A stretch of 64,000 nucleotides of DNA from Ohtaekwangia sp. (GTDB taxonomy: Bacteria; Bacteroidota; Bacteroidia; Cytophagales; Cyclobacteriaceae). This document shows, piece by piece, positions 27,849-36,225 of this stretch. Position 1 is the first letter of the stretch; each line of letters starts with the position of its first letter. A program made the translations under genes and the position numbers. Under the pieces are notes generated by a model. It searched no databases. It was not told the DNA's origin and saw nothing but the letters and a program-made list of their open reading frames with translations. The DNA lies in assembly GCA_021155195.1 (NCBI GenBank), contig JAJNPV010000042.1, forward strand, positions 620,001 to 684,000, in the 5' to 3' direction.

Positions 27849-29576
27849 ATGAAACCTAAATTTCCCTTTTCAATCCGCTTATTAAGTCTTGTTGTTCTTG
27901 TTTTATTAATTAGTTGTTCAGAAAAGAAAACTCCAGCCGATTTAATTATTCGTGGTGGAACGATCTACACAGTGGAGGATGCAAACCCAACAGTTGATGC
28001 AGTTGCTGTTATCGGGGATAAAATTGTTTATGCAGGGGATTTAGCAGGGCTTTCAAAGTTTGAGGGCGAGAATACGAAAGTAATTGACTTGCAAGGCAAG
28101 ATAATGACCCCAGGTTTCATTGAAGGACATGGCCATTTTATGGGCTTGGGTTTTAGTGAACTTAATCTCGACTTGAGCAGTGTGGAGAGTTATGAAGAGA
28201 TGGTAGAGAAAGTGAAGGAAGCTGTGGCAAAGACTCAGCCCGGGCAGTGGATTGTTGGCCGAGGTTGGCATCAGGATAAGTGGACTGCCAAACCAGAAAA
28301 AGAAATTAAAGGTTTTCCTACGCATCAACTTTTAAGTGCGGTGTCGCCTGATAATCCTGTTTTTTTGCGACATGCCAGTGGTCATGCTGGCTTTGCCAAC
28401 GCCAAGGCGATGCAACTTGCCGGAGTGAATCAACTTTCGGTTGAGAAGCTCGGCAAAAATATGGGTGAAGGTGGCGAGATATTAGTGGATGAGTTAGGCA
28501 ACCCTACCGGTTTGTTTAATGAACGAGCACAAAGTCTAATTGGTGAATACATTCCCGAAACATCTGAAGAAACTTTAAGCCAGGCATTGGAGTTGGCGAT
28601 AGCAGCAAGCTTACGAAACGGCATTACAAGTTTTCATGATGCTGGGGTTTCGCGAGGCAATATTGAACTTTTTAGAAAATTCAAAGCTGAGAATAAGTTG
28701 AACACCAGATTGTATGTGATGCTAACAGGGTTCGATAGTCAACTTCTTTATGACTGGTTTAGGAATGGACCTGAGATAGATTCAGCTAACTTATTGACTA
28801 TTCGTTCTATTAAATTGAATTGTGACGGTGCCTTGGGTTCACGCGGAGCCTGGTTGATGGAACCTTATACGGATCGACCCGATTTTGCTGGCATGGCCAC
28901 ACTTTCAATGGATACGGTTTTAAAGATTTCCCGCGAAGGGTTGAAGCATGGATTTCAGGTTTGCTCGCACGCTATTGGAGATCGTGCTAACAAGGAAATT
29001 TTGGATCGTTACGAGAAAGCTATTAGTGAGAATATGGAACAATCAAAAGATCATCGGTTTAGAATTGAGCATGCACAACATTTGCGTCCGGATGACATTG
29101 GAAGATTTGGGCAATTGGGCGTGATTCCTGCCATGCAGGCAGTTCACATGTCTTCCGATCGTCCTTGGGCTATTGATCGATTGGGTGAGAAGAGAATAAA
29201 GGAGGGCGCCTATATGTGGCAATCATTACTTAAATCTGGGGCAGTGATTGTTAATGGTACTGATGTTCCGGTTGAACCTATTAATCCAATAGCTTCATTC
29301 TTTGCTTCAGTTACACGCCAAACTCTCAAGGGCGAACCTGAAGGAGGATTTGAACCAGAAGAAAAAATGACTCGTCAACAAGCGCTGAAGTCTTATACAT
29401 TAGACGCTGCTTACGGAGCATTTGAGGAGGATATTAAAGGATCAATTGTGCCAGGTAAGCTTGCCGACTTTACCATATTTACAAAAGATCTGATGACCGT
29501 GCCTGACAAGGAGTTGCTAACATCTGAAGTGGCTATGACGATCTTTGGAGGTAAGGTGCTATATGAGAAGAAATAA
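27849..29576 (+). CDS. Amidohydrolase family 3 (YtcJ-like) lipoprotein
   Basis: A 575-residue exported metal hydrolase. The N-terminus is a lipoprotein signal (LLISCSEKK, Cys near residue 24). Family 3 amidohydrolase motifs follow: GHGHFMGLG, SGHAGFANA, FHDAGVSRG, KLNCDGALGSRGAWL, SHAIGDRANKEILD, RIEHAQH and GTDVPVEPINP. The C-terminal strand SIVPGKLADF closes the composite beta domain. Such enzymes hydrolyse amides or N-formyl/N-acyl compounds; the substrate is not predictable. Single gene, divergent from the LTA-synthase-type gene and followed by a clear terminator. Confidence 0.9.
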   Translation: MKPKFPFSIRLLSLVVLVLLISCSEKKTPADLIIRGGTIYTVEDANPTVDAVAVIGDKIVYAGDLAGLSKFEGENTKVIDLQGKIMTPGFIEGHGHFMGLGFSELNLDLSSVESYEEMVEKVKEAVAKTQPGQWIVGRGWHQDKWTAKPEKEIKGFPTHQLLSAVSPDNPVFLRHASGHAGFANAKAMQLAGVNQLSVEKLGKNMGEGGEILVDELGNPTGLFNERAQSLIGEYIPETSEETLSQALELAIAASLRNGITSFHDAGVSRGNIELFRKFKAENKLNTRLYVMLTGFDSQLLYDWFRNGPEIDSANLLTIRSIKLNCDGALGSRGAWLMEPYTDRPDFAGMATLSMDTVLKISREGLKHGFQVCSHAIGDRANKEILDRYEKAISENMEQSKDHRFRIEHAQHLRPDDIGRFGQLGVIPAMQAVHMSSDRPWAIDRLGEKRIKEGAYMWQSLLKSGAVIVNGTDVPVEPINPIASFFASVTRQTLKGEPEGGFEPEEKMTRQQALKSYTLDAAYGAFEEDIKGSIVPGKLADFTIFTKDLMTVPDKELLTSEVAMTIFGGKVLYEKK

Positions 29577-29579
29577 AAA

Positions 29580-29610
29580 AAGCCCCGTATTTCTAGGGGC
29601 TTCTATTTTA
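29580..29610 (+). terminator. Rho-independent terminator after the amidohydrolase gene
   Basis: A 7-bp stem (AAGCCCC against GGGGCTT, 29580-29586 and 29596-29602) with a 9-base loop is followed by a T-rich stretch and preceded by an A-run. It starts 4 bases after the amidohydrolase stop, so it can also act for the convergent TerB-like gene. Confidence 0.8.
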
Positions 29611-29626
29611 ATATTAATCAATAGAG

Positions 29627-30019
29627 TCACTTGCGGAATTTATGGGCACGATCGATAAGCAATTTACGATCGGCAGTGATGGTTGGGTCGGAATAAATAC
29701 GGGAAGAAAGCTCACCTACCACAGCTTTCTTATAGCCAAGTTTTTCTGCCATTTGCTCGCAAAAATGAATTTCACTTTTAAAAACCTGGCCATCACTTTT
29801 CATTAGTTGAATAAGGTGATATAGGTTTTCGAACTGCTGATCTTCAGAAAGTGTACTCAAATCGCCAACTGGCTTTGGACTTTTCATCATTGTTTCAACT
29901 TCTTCCTTTGTAAGGCCATTTGCCTTCCCAATCATGTGTATTACTTTGGCTTCTTTTTCCCCAACGGTGCGATCACTGGCAGCCAGGTTTATTAATACAT
30001 TTAATTGATCTTTAATCAT
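29627..30019 (-). CDS. TerB-like tellurite-resistance-fold small protein
   Basis: A 130-residue cytosolic, all-helical protein. MIKDQLNVLINLAASDRTVG at the start, with D..VG...E..VI spacing and LIQLMKSDGQVFKSEIHFCE later, looks like the duplicated TerB/DjlA-N-type helical module, whose acidic clusters can bind metal. I use the ATG at 30019; the frame is open to 30097, but the extra 26 residues are not family-like. No partner is evident nearby. Function is unknown; TerB proteins are linked to envelope stress and metal responses. Confidence 0.68.
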   Translation of the reverse strand: MIKDQLNVLINLAASDRTVGEKEAKVIHMIGKANGLTKEEVETMMKSPKPVGDLSTLSEDQQFENLYHLIQLMKSDGQVFKSEIHFCEQMAEKLGYKKAVVGELSSRIYSDPTITADRKLLIDRAHKFRK

Positions 30020-30175
30020 AACGAGTATTAGTTTTGTGCGAAATATAGGTAGACTACATTCGAAATTTAGGGTAAAAAATGAATATTTCTTACACACTTA
30101 CAAAAAAATAACGAATATGAGGATTGAAGCAACCTATCTTTAGTTGCCTTGTCATTATAGTAAATTAAGAAGTTT

Positions 30176-30856
30176 ATGAAAAAGTATTTGATTGCTTTAA
30201 CTCTATCTCTCGTTTTTTTAACCGCCTTTGGTCAGGAAAGTGAAGTTCGTTCGGTGGGTTCTTTCTCAGGAATAAAGGCGGCCGAAGCTATAGATGTTTA
30301 TCTGAAGAAAGGAGATAAAGAAAGTGTGAAAGTTGAAGCTACAGGCACTGACATTTCAAATGTGCTTACCGAAGTGAGTGGAAGTTATTTAAAAATTCAC
30401 ATGAAGGACGGGCGCTATCGCAGCAGGAATGTAAAAGTATATGTTACCTACGTTAATTTAACCAAAATTCATGCAAGCTCTGCGTCTAACGTGTTTTCGG
30501 AAGGTACTATTCGAGCAAACTCGTTAGACATTAGCACTTCAAGTGCTGCCAATATTGAGATATCTGTTAACGCAGAAAGTGTGTCGGTGGAGGCATCCAG
30601 TGCGGGTGATGTTGTGCTGGAGGGAAGTGCTAAAAGTATTGAAGTTGAAGTGAGCAGTGCGGGTGAGGTGGATGCCTATGGACTTGAAAGCGAAAGAGCG
30701 CGAGCAAGTGTAAGCAGCGGTGGAAGTGCTAAAATTTCTGTCTCTAAAGAATTAAATGCTCAGGCAAGTAGTGGAGGTAGCATCCGTTATCGTGGTGCTC
30801 CGGCAAAAACAAATACAAATTCCAGTAGCGGAGGCTCAGTGAAAAAATCCAATTAA
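30176..30856 (+). CDS. Head-GIN domain (DUF2807) exported protein
   Basis: A 226-residue protein with a signal peptide ending near TAFGQ. The rest is a Ser/Ala-rich, short-period beta-helix-like repeat with recurring motifs ASSA, VSSAGEV, VSSGGSA and ASSGGS, which fits the putative auto-transporter adhesin head-GIN family common in Bacteroidota. The segment near residue 21 (VRSVGSFSGIKAAEAIDVYL) is the usual family opening. It probably sits in the periplasm or on the surface. No function is established for the family. It is a single gene, divergent from the TerB-like gene and closed by a strong terminator. Confidence 0.85.
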   Translation: MKKYLIALTLSLVFLTAFGQESEVRSVGSFSGIKAAEAIDVYLKKGDKESVKVEATGTDISNVLTEVSGSYLKIHMKDGRYRSRNVKVYVTYVNLTKIHASSASNVFSEGTIRANSLDISTSSAANIEISVNAESVSVEASSAGDVVLEGSAKSIEVEVSSAGEVDAYGLESERARASVSSGGSAKISVSKELNAQASSGGSIRYRGAPAKTNTNSSSGGSVKKSN

Positions 30857-30873
30857 CAGGAGCCCTTAAGCAT

Positions 30874-30914
30874 AAGAAAAGGTCGCGGCTGATTTCAGGC
30901 GCGACCTTTTCTTT
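30874..30914. terminator. Strong bidirectional terminator between the head-GIN gene and a small minus-strand ORF
   Basis: Perfect 14-bp stem: AAGAAAAGGTCGCG (30874-30887) against CGCGACCTTTTCTT (30900-30913), loop of 12 bases, with A- and T-runs on both sides so it can work on both strands. Flanking AGCCC (30861-30865) and GGGCT (30915-30919) can extend the pairing. Confidence 0.85.
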
Positions 30915-30918
30915 GGGC

Positions 30919-31077
30919 TTATCTAAAGACCTTTCTTTCTTTTTTAAGTGGAGGTCGTTTCCGATCTTCCTGGCGATTTAATTCCCAATTGATGAGGGCG
31001 AGATTGAAATTCTTTAGGTAGGTTCCGTCCATTTTGATCGTTGACAAACTAGGACGAATGCTCGATAAATTGATCAT
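30919..31077 (-). CDS. Possible small gene, 52 residues, unknown function
   Basis: An open frame reads from ATG at 31077 to TAA at 30919-30921, giving a very basic 52-residue peptide that begins MINLSSIRPSLSTIKMDG and ends with a Lys/Arg-rich tail (RPPLKKERKVFR). Its stop lies against the bidirectional terminator at 30874-30914, as expected for a real transcript end. The codons look ordinary for the genome, and the stretch would otherwise be an unexplained gap. There is no signal peptide or membrane segment. I do not recognise a family; it could be a chance frame. Confidence 0.45.
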   Translation of the reverse strand: MINLSSIRPSLSTIKMDGTYLKNFNLALINWELNRQEDRKRPPLKKERKVFR

Positions 31078-31270
31078 ACCTATTTGTTGTTTGATTTACT
31101 TTGCTTAAGACGAAAAAAAAATATTTTTAGTTTACGATTTCAAGAAATTGTTTGAGTCATAGGCTGCTAACGATTTCATTCTGCCATGGGTACGTGTATT
31201 AATTTCCTGATAATGCCGGGGTACTAATTCCTGTTAGGGTCATTTTCTAACTAACTACATCGAATGCGAT

Positions 31271-31289
31271 CATATTTTAGTAAAATATG
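31271..31289. promoter_or_regulatory. 19-bp perfect palindrome upstream of the glutamine synthetase gene
   Basis: CATATTTTA-G-TAAAATATG is a perfect inverted repeat with a single central base, 73 bp upstream of the glutamine synthetase start at 31362. A good -7 element (TATTTTTG, TAnnTTTG type) lies at 31323-31330, about 33 bp downstream of it, although no well-spaced -33 element is visible. The placement suits an activator or repressor site for nitrogen control. The rest of 31078-31361 shows nothing further. Confidence 0.5.
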
Positions 31290-31361
31290 GGTAACATGTA
31301 AGCCTTATTTGCCAAAATCATATATTTTTGAGGACAAACCGACTAAAAAATAACCACTACT

Positions 31362-33524
31362 ATGGCTCAACTACGTTTTGAAGCTTTAAAAAAGCTTAAT
31401 GAACGCCCAAAAGTACATGTGGAACCTACCACTCCAAACATTTCGCAATTCTTTGGAGAGTATGTTTTTGGCATGGAACAAATGAGGGCTACCTTGGCAC
31501 CTGCAGTTTTTAAAAAAGTAAGCGCTGCCATTAAAAATCATGAGAAGATTGATGAAACTACTGCTGATGCTGTTGCGGCAGCAGCAAAGTCGTGGGCAAT
31601 TACCAAAGGTGCTACACACTTTACACATTGGTTTCAACCCATGACGGGCGGTACAGCTGAAAAGCATGATTCATTCTTCGATGCACTTTCAGGGATAGAA
31701 AAATTTAAAGGGAGTGAATTAGTACAGCAAGAGCCTGATGCCTCTTCATTTCCAAGTGGTGGTATTCGCAGCACGTTTGAAGCGCGTGGGTACACAGCAT
31801 GGGATCCTACATCACCCATGTTCCTTTATGGAAAGACATTAAGTATTCCCACCATATTTGTTTCTTATACTGGTGAGACATTGGACACCAAGTCTCCTTT
31901 ATTGAAAGCGCTAAAAGCAGTTGATCTGGCAGCTACCCAGGTTTGTCAATTGTTTGATAAAGACATTCAGCATGTAGTGGCATCGTTAGGGGCAGAGCAG
32001 GAATACTTTGCGGTAGATAAAGCCTTGTTTAATGCCCGCCCTGATTTAGTGATGGCGGGCCGCACGGTGTTTGGTCATTCGCCAGCCCGTGGTCAGCAAT
32101 TAGAAGATCATTACTTCGGAACGATACCAGGCCGTGTGTATGATTTCATGCGCGATTTTGAAATCGAAAGCTGGAAGTTAGGAATTCCGGTACGTACGCG
32201 TCACAATGAGGTGGCTCCAAGCCAGTTTGAAGTTGCTCCTTTATTTGAGGAAGTAAATGTGGGTAACGACCATAATCAATTGATGATGGACGTGATGAGC
32301 CGCGTGGGTGAGAAGCACAACCTGAAAATATTGTTTCATGAAAAACCATTTGCCGGACTGAACGGTAGCGGAAAGCATAACAATTGGTCATTGATCACAG
32401 ATACTGGGGTTAACCTGTATGCGCCATCAAGTTCCGCGCGTGATAATTTACTCTTCTTAACATTCTTTATTACAACCATTAAGGCGGTGCATGAGCATGC
32501 TGATTTATTGAGAGCTAGTATCGCAACAGCGGGTAACGATTTCCGCCTGGGTGCCAATGAAGCTCCTCCAGCAATCATGTCTGTGTTTATTGGATCGCAA
32601 ATGACGGCCGTGTTGGATGAACTTGAGAAGAATGGTAATGTGAAGATCGAGAAGGGGGACAACATGTATATGAAACTGGGTATAGATCAAATCCCAGAGA
32701 TCATTCTTGATGCAACGGATCGTAACAGAACTTCGCCTTTTGCCTTTACTGGAAACAAGTTTGAGTTCCGTGCAGTAGGTGGTTCTGATAACTGCGGTAC
32801 TCCAATGACTGCACTTAATTTGATCGTTGCTGAGCAACTCTCTCATTTCTATGAGTTAGTATCTAAGGAAATAGAGAAAGGTGAGGAAAAGCGTCTGGCA
32901 ATTGTTAATGTGTTGCGCAAATACATTAAAGAATCGAAATCAGTGCGCTTTGAAGGCGATGGTTATTCCGATGAGTGGGTAAAGGAAGCTGAAAAACGTG
33001 GTTTAAGTAACGTTAAGAATATGCCACGGGCTATAGAAGCATACGTTTCAAAGAAATCACTTGATCTTTTTGAAAAACATGGCGTGATGTCGCACAAAGA
33101 AGTGGAAGCCCGCAATGAGATTAAGCTGGAGAGCTATATAAAGAAAGTGCAAATTGAAGCTCGTGTGATTGGGGATTTAGCAATGAACCACATAATTCCA
33201 ACAGCTATTGCCTATCAAAACAAATTGATTACAAATGCCAATGGTTTAAAGGGACTTGGGGTTGACAATACTGCCGTTGTTCAAACCATAAAAGAAATAA
33301 CAGGTCACATTGATACTATTAAGTTGAGCGTGCGTGAAATGGTTGATGAACGCAAGAAACTTAACAAAGTAGCCGATACCCATAAGCGTGCTTTTGGTTA
33401 TTGTGATGACATCAAAGAAAAATACTTTGATAAAATTCGTGATGCGGTAGATCGCTTAGAACTATTGGTTGACGATGAAGACTGGCCGCTGGTTAAGTAC
33501 AGAGAACTTTTGTTTCTCCGCTAA
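31362..33524 (+). CDS. glnN: Glutamine synthetase type III
   Basis: A 720-residue cytosolic enzyme that makes glutamine from glutamate, ammonia and ATP. Length and motifs are those of GSIII: FPSGGIRSTFEARGYTAWDP near residue 127, LGAEQEYF (metal ligands), RHNEVAPSQFEVAP, NDHNQLMMDVM, HEKPFAGLNGSGKHNNWSL and GNDFRLGANEAPPAI. GSIII is the usual form in Bacteroidota. ATG at 31362 follows a 280-bp leader with a 19-bp palindrome (31271-31289) and a -7-like element at 31323. Monocistronic, closed by a strong hairpin terminator at 33550. Confidence 0.96.
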   Translation: MAQLRFEALKKLNERPKVHVEPTTPNISQFFGEYVFGMEQMRATLAPAVFKKVSAAIKNHEKIDETTADAVAAAAKSWAITKGATHFTHWFQPMTGGTAEKHDSFFDALSGIEKFKGSELVQQEPDASSFPSGGIRSTFEARGYTAWDPTSPMFLYGKTLSIPTIFVSYTGETLDTKSPLLKALKAVDLAATQVCQLFDKDIQHVVASLGAEQEYFAVDKALFNARPDLVMAGRTVFGHSPARGQQLEDHYFGTIPGRVYDFMRDFEIESWKLGIPVRTRHNEVAPSQFEVAPLFEEVNVGNDHNQLMMDVMSRVGEKHNLKILFHEKPFAGLNGSGKHNNWSLITDTGVNLYAPSSSARDNLLFLTFFITTIKAVHEHADLLRASIATAGNDFRLGANEAPPAIMSVFIGSQMTAVLDELEKNGNVKIEKGDNMYMKLGIDQIPEIILDATDRNRTSPFAFTGNKFEFRAVGGSDNCGTPMTALNLIVAEQLSHFYELVSKEIEKGEEKRLAIVNVLRKYIKESKSVRFEGDGYSDEWVKEAEKRGLSNVKNMPRAIEAYVSKKSLDLFEKHGVMSHKEVEARNEIKLESYIKKVQIEARVIGDLAMNHIIPTAIAYQNKLITNANGLKGLGVDNTAVVQTIKEITGHIDTIKLSVREMVDERKKLNKVADTHKRAFGYCDDIKEKYFDKIRDAVDRLELLVDDEDWPLVKYRELLFLR

Positions 33525-33549
33525 CTAATCAAATATATCAGAATCTACG

Positions 33550-33584
33550 AAAGGCTGTTCAAGAATTTGAACAGCCTTTTTATT
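33550..33584. terminator. Rho-independent terminator between glnN and the convergent hydrolase gene
   Basis: A 13-bp perfect stem (AAAGGCTGTTCAA, 33550-33562, against TTGAACAGCCTTT, 33567-33579) with a 4-base loop and a T-run follows. It lies between the glnN stop and the stop of the minus-strand hydrolase gene (33580), so it probably serves both. Confidence 0.88.
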
Positions 33585-34455
33585 TGAAATTATAATCGGT
33601 AAGGAGTTCAATTATGCTTTCGCGGATTTTTTCAGGGGCACTCCATGGTATAAAATGATCCATGCCTTCAATCATAACAAGCTTAACGGGTGCATTAGTG
33701 ATCATTTTCTTTGCAAACGATGCATTGCCAGGGTCAACTAAAGAATCCTTGGTTCCTTGAATTACGATTACAGGTATCCTGATATCTTTCCACAGAAGAA
33801 TCATATCCTGTAATTGTGGCTTCAGTTTATATATCTCATCGTTGGACGCACGTATAGAGCGAGGCAAGAGCCATTTGATAAAGGGAGTTGCCATTGGCGC
33901 TCGAAACCATTCATAGGGTTCTAATTCTGGTGCTATAGAAGGTGCAACCATCACCAGACCATCCACTAACTCTGGATAATCGATGGCCATGCGGGCAATG
34001 AAAGGCCCACCCAATGAATGACCTACTAAAATAATTGGCCTGTTGTTTTTGCGTTCCCTTAAAATTGGTTCAAGTAAGGCTACCTGCTTTTTCAATGAGG
34101 GTTCGGCATATCCAAAATTTGAAGCCCCAAATCCAGGACGGTCTAAGGTGACCAGCTGAGCACGCTTAAGCAAAGCTGTATCGGCCAGGAAATCGATAAA
34201 TGCACTTAACGATCCCGGTGAACCATGAACAAAAACCACCAAAGGTTTAGTTGAATCTCCCGCTATCAGGTAAGTAATCCTTCGCTTGTCCAGATCGTAC
34301 TGCTTCAGCACTCCTTTTATTTCCTTGTCTTTGAAGTAAGAGTCAATTTCAGTTTTACTCATTCTAAACTGAAGGCAGGAATCCATCAGTAAGAGCAATG
34401 AAAAAATGGCTATTGAAGTCAATAGCCATCGCCATACATTTTTAGTAAGCATCAT
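33580..34455 (-). CDS. Alpha/beta hydrolase, membrane-anchored or lipoprotein
   Basis: A 291-residue alpha/beta hydrolase. VFVHGSPGSLSAF forms the oxyanion region, GHSLGGPF holds the nucleophile Ser, TKDSLVDP the acid and GMDHFIPW the His. The N-terminus has one hydrophobic segment ending LLLLMDSCLQF, which could be a lipoprotein lipobox (Cys near residue 27) or an uncleaved anchor. The substrate is unknown; esterase or lipase activity is likely. Seven bases separate it from the S41 protease gene upstream on the same strand, so the two are an operon. Confidence 0.85.
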   Translation of the reverse strand: MMLTKNVWRWLLTSIAIFSLLLLMDSCLQFRMSKTEIDSYFKDKEIKGVLKQYDLDKRRITYLIAGDSTKPLVVFVHGSPGSLSAFIDFLADTALLKRAQLVTLDRPGFGASNFGYAEPSLKKQVALLEPILRERKNNRPIILVGHSLGGPFIARMAIDYPELVDGLVMVAPSIAPELEPYEWFRAPMATPFIKWLLPRSIRASNDEIYKLKPQLQDMILLWKDIRIPVIVIQGTKDSLVDPGNASFAKKMITNAPVKLVMIEGMDHFIPWSAPEKIRESIIELLTDYNFK

Positions 34456-34462
34456 TGCTTTG

Positions 34463-36109
34463 TTAGAGCTTTAATATCTTTTTGTATTCGGTTTGATTGT
34501 GGAGAATATCCATAGCGGCTTTTACTTCCTGGTCATATTTGAAACCTGTTTCTACCGTTCCTTTTTCAAAATAGTAGCGTGAAACAATTTCACGTTCGAG
34601 AAGTTTTTTAATTTGATCTTTGTGTCTACTCAATTCGGTTTTCTTGGAATCTGCCAGACGGGATTTAATTTGATCCAATTGAGGTTTTAAATCTTCATAG
34701 AATTTTTCGCGTTTTGCTTCATCTGTTAAATCCGCCAACTCGGCCTCTATGGGCGACTGCGTGGTATAAGTCTTTGTCTTCATCCAGTTTTCAAATTCAG
34801 AATACTCCTGATTTGTTAATGAAAAGCTTTTAGCATCCGCAATGGAAGGATGATTGAATGCGTATAAAGTTGCGTAATCAAAGATAAATCCGTTTCCGTA
34901 TAAAATTTGAGATATTGTTGCCGCATCTTCAGCTTCTAATGTGATGTCGGGTTCAATACCCCCGCCATCAAATACTTTGCGTCCGCGTGATGTAAGAAAT
35001 TCTTTTTTCAAGGAATCCGGAATAGAAGCAACACTACCATCTTCTCTTCGATGTGAGTAATCCAACACCTGAATGCATCTTCCTGTTGGGGTGTAATACT
35101 TTGCCGTTGTGATCTTTACTTGCGAGTTGTAGGAGAGAGGTCTTGGTATTTGTACTAATCCTTTGCCATACGATCGCTCCCCTAAAATAACCGCGCGATC
35201 ATAATCTTGTAATGTGCCCGCAACAATCTCCGAAGCTGATGCACTTCCTCTGTTAATGAGAACAACAACCGGGATGTCTAAATCAATTGGAGTATTAAGT
35301 GTTTCGTAGGTAATGTTGCTGTTCTCAACTTTGCCTTTGGTGTCAACTACTTTTTTTCCTTTTGGAATGAACAAGTTGCAAATGTTGACGGACTCCATTA
35401 ATAATCCTCCTGGATTTCCGCGCAAGTCTAAGATCATATACTTAGCACCTTTTTCTTTCAAGTTTACTAACGCATTTTTCACTTCTTTTCCGGCATCAGG
35501 CGTAAACTCGGTGAGTTGAACATAACCCACATCCGTGGACACCATTCCGAAATAAGGAACGTTACTGATTTTTATTTTTTCTCTTTTAAATTCTATATCA
35601 AATGGATCTTGATTTCCAATCCGTTTAACGGTAAGTTTTACAGGCGTACCAACCTGACCACGCATTAAATGATTAGCTTCTTCCAGAGTAAGTGTAGATA
35701 ATTCTATACCATTCATTTTGATAACCTCATCTCCAATCTTTAACCCATTTTTATAGGCTGGATAATTTTCATTTACCATCGTAACAAACGTGCGGTTATT
35801 GAATACGCGGGTCACGGCACCAATGCCCCCATATTGTCCGGTATTTAGGGTGCGAAAATCTTCTACCTCATCTTCCGAAATAAAATTTGTGTACGGATCA
35901 AGCGAGGCCAGCATAGCATCAATGCCTGTGCGAATTGTTTTGTTAGGGTTTATCTCATCCACATATAAGGCATTCACTTCTTTAAAAAGAGAAGCAAATA
36001 CATCCAGGTTTTTTGCTATTTCAAAATACCGTTCAGCGGGTGGTGTAAATGATAAAAGCCCACAGGCTACTACAATGGCTGATATTGAGATTATGGCTTT
36101 TTTTGACAT
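34463..36109 (-). CDS. S41 family C-terminal processing protease (CtpA/Prc type)
   Basis: A 548-residue exported serine protease: a hydrophobic signal or anchor (residues 1-22), a PDZ domain around residues 85-170 (GIGAVTRVFNNRTFVTMV, GLKIGDEVIKMNGIEL), and the S41 core with LDLRGNPGGLL, the nucleophile in NRGSASASEIVAG and the Lys in ERSYGKGLVQ. The C-terminal 150 residues are charged and helical. It probably processes or degrades periplasmic or envelope proteins. I place the start at ATG 36109; a TTG two codons earlier is also in frame. Cotranscribed with the downstream hydrolase gene. Confidence 0.92.
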   Translation of the reverse strand: MSKKAIISISAIVVACGLLSFTPPAERYFEIAKNLDVFASLFKEVNALYVDEINPNKTIRTGIDAMLASLDPYTNFISEDEVEDFRTLNTGQYGGIGAVTRVFNNRTFVTMVNENYPAYKNGLKIGDEVIKMNGIELSTLTLEEANHLMRGQVGTPVKLTVKRIGNQDPFDIEFKREKIKISNVPYFGMVSTDVGYVQLTEFTPDAGKEVKNALVNLKEKGAKYMILDLRGNPGGLLMESVNICNLFIPKGKKVVDTKGKVENSNITYETLNTPIDLDIPVVVLINRGSASASEIVAGTLQDYDRAVILGERSYGKGLVQIPRPLSYNSQVKITTAKYYTPTGRCIQVLDYSHRREDGSVASIPDSLKKEFLTSRGRKVFDGGGIEPDITLEAEDAATISQILYGNGFIFDYATLYAFNHPSIADAKSFSLTNQEYSEFENWMKTKTYTTQSPIEAELADLTDEAKREKFYEDLKPQLDQIKSRLADSKKTELSRHKDQIKKLLEREIVSRYYFEKGTVETGFKYDQEVKAAMDILHNQTEYKKILKL

Positions 36110-36172
36110 TATCAAAATGTAATAATATTATTATAAAGGTACATAACGTATACTTCTCGGCTTAGGGTGCGT

Positions 36173-36202
36173 CTTGAAAATATTTAATTTTATTTATCTT
36201 CG
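36173..36202 (+). promoter_or_regulatory. Bacteroidota-type promoter for the M16 protease gene
   Basis: CTTG at 36173-36176 (-33 element, TTTG-like) and TATCTTCG at 36195-36202 (-7 element, one mismatch to TAnnTTTG) are separated by 18 bases of A/T-rich DNA. The -7 element is 23 bases from the ATG at 36226, which suits the spacing in this phylum. Confidence 0.4.
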
Positions 36203-36225
36203 TTTACCAAATAAAATCCATCCCA

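Noticed and set aside
32505..32846. Minus-strand open frame of 113 residues
   Set aside because: It lies wholly inside glutamine synthetase III in the opposite strand and shows no family features.
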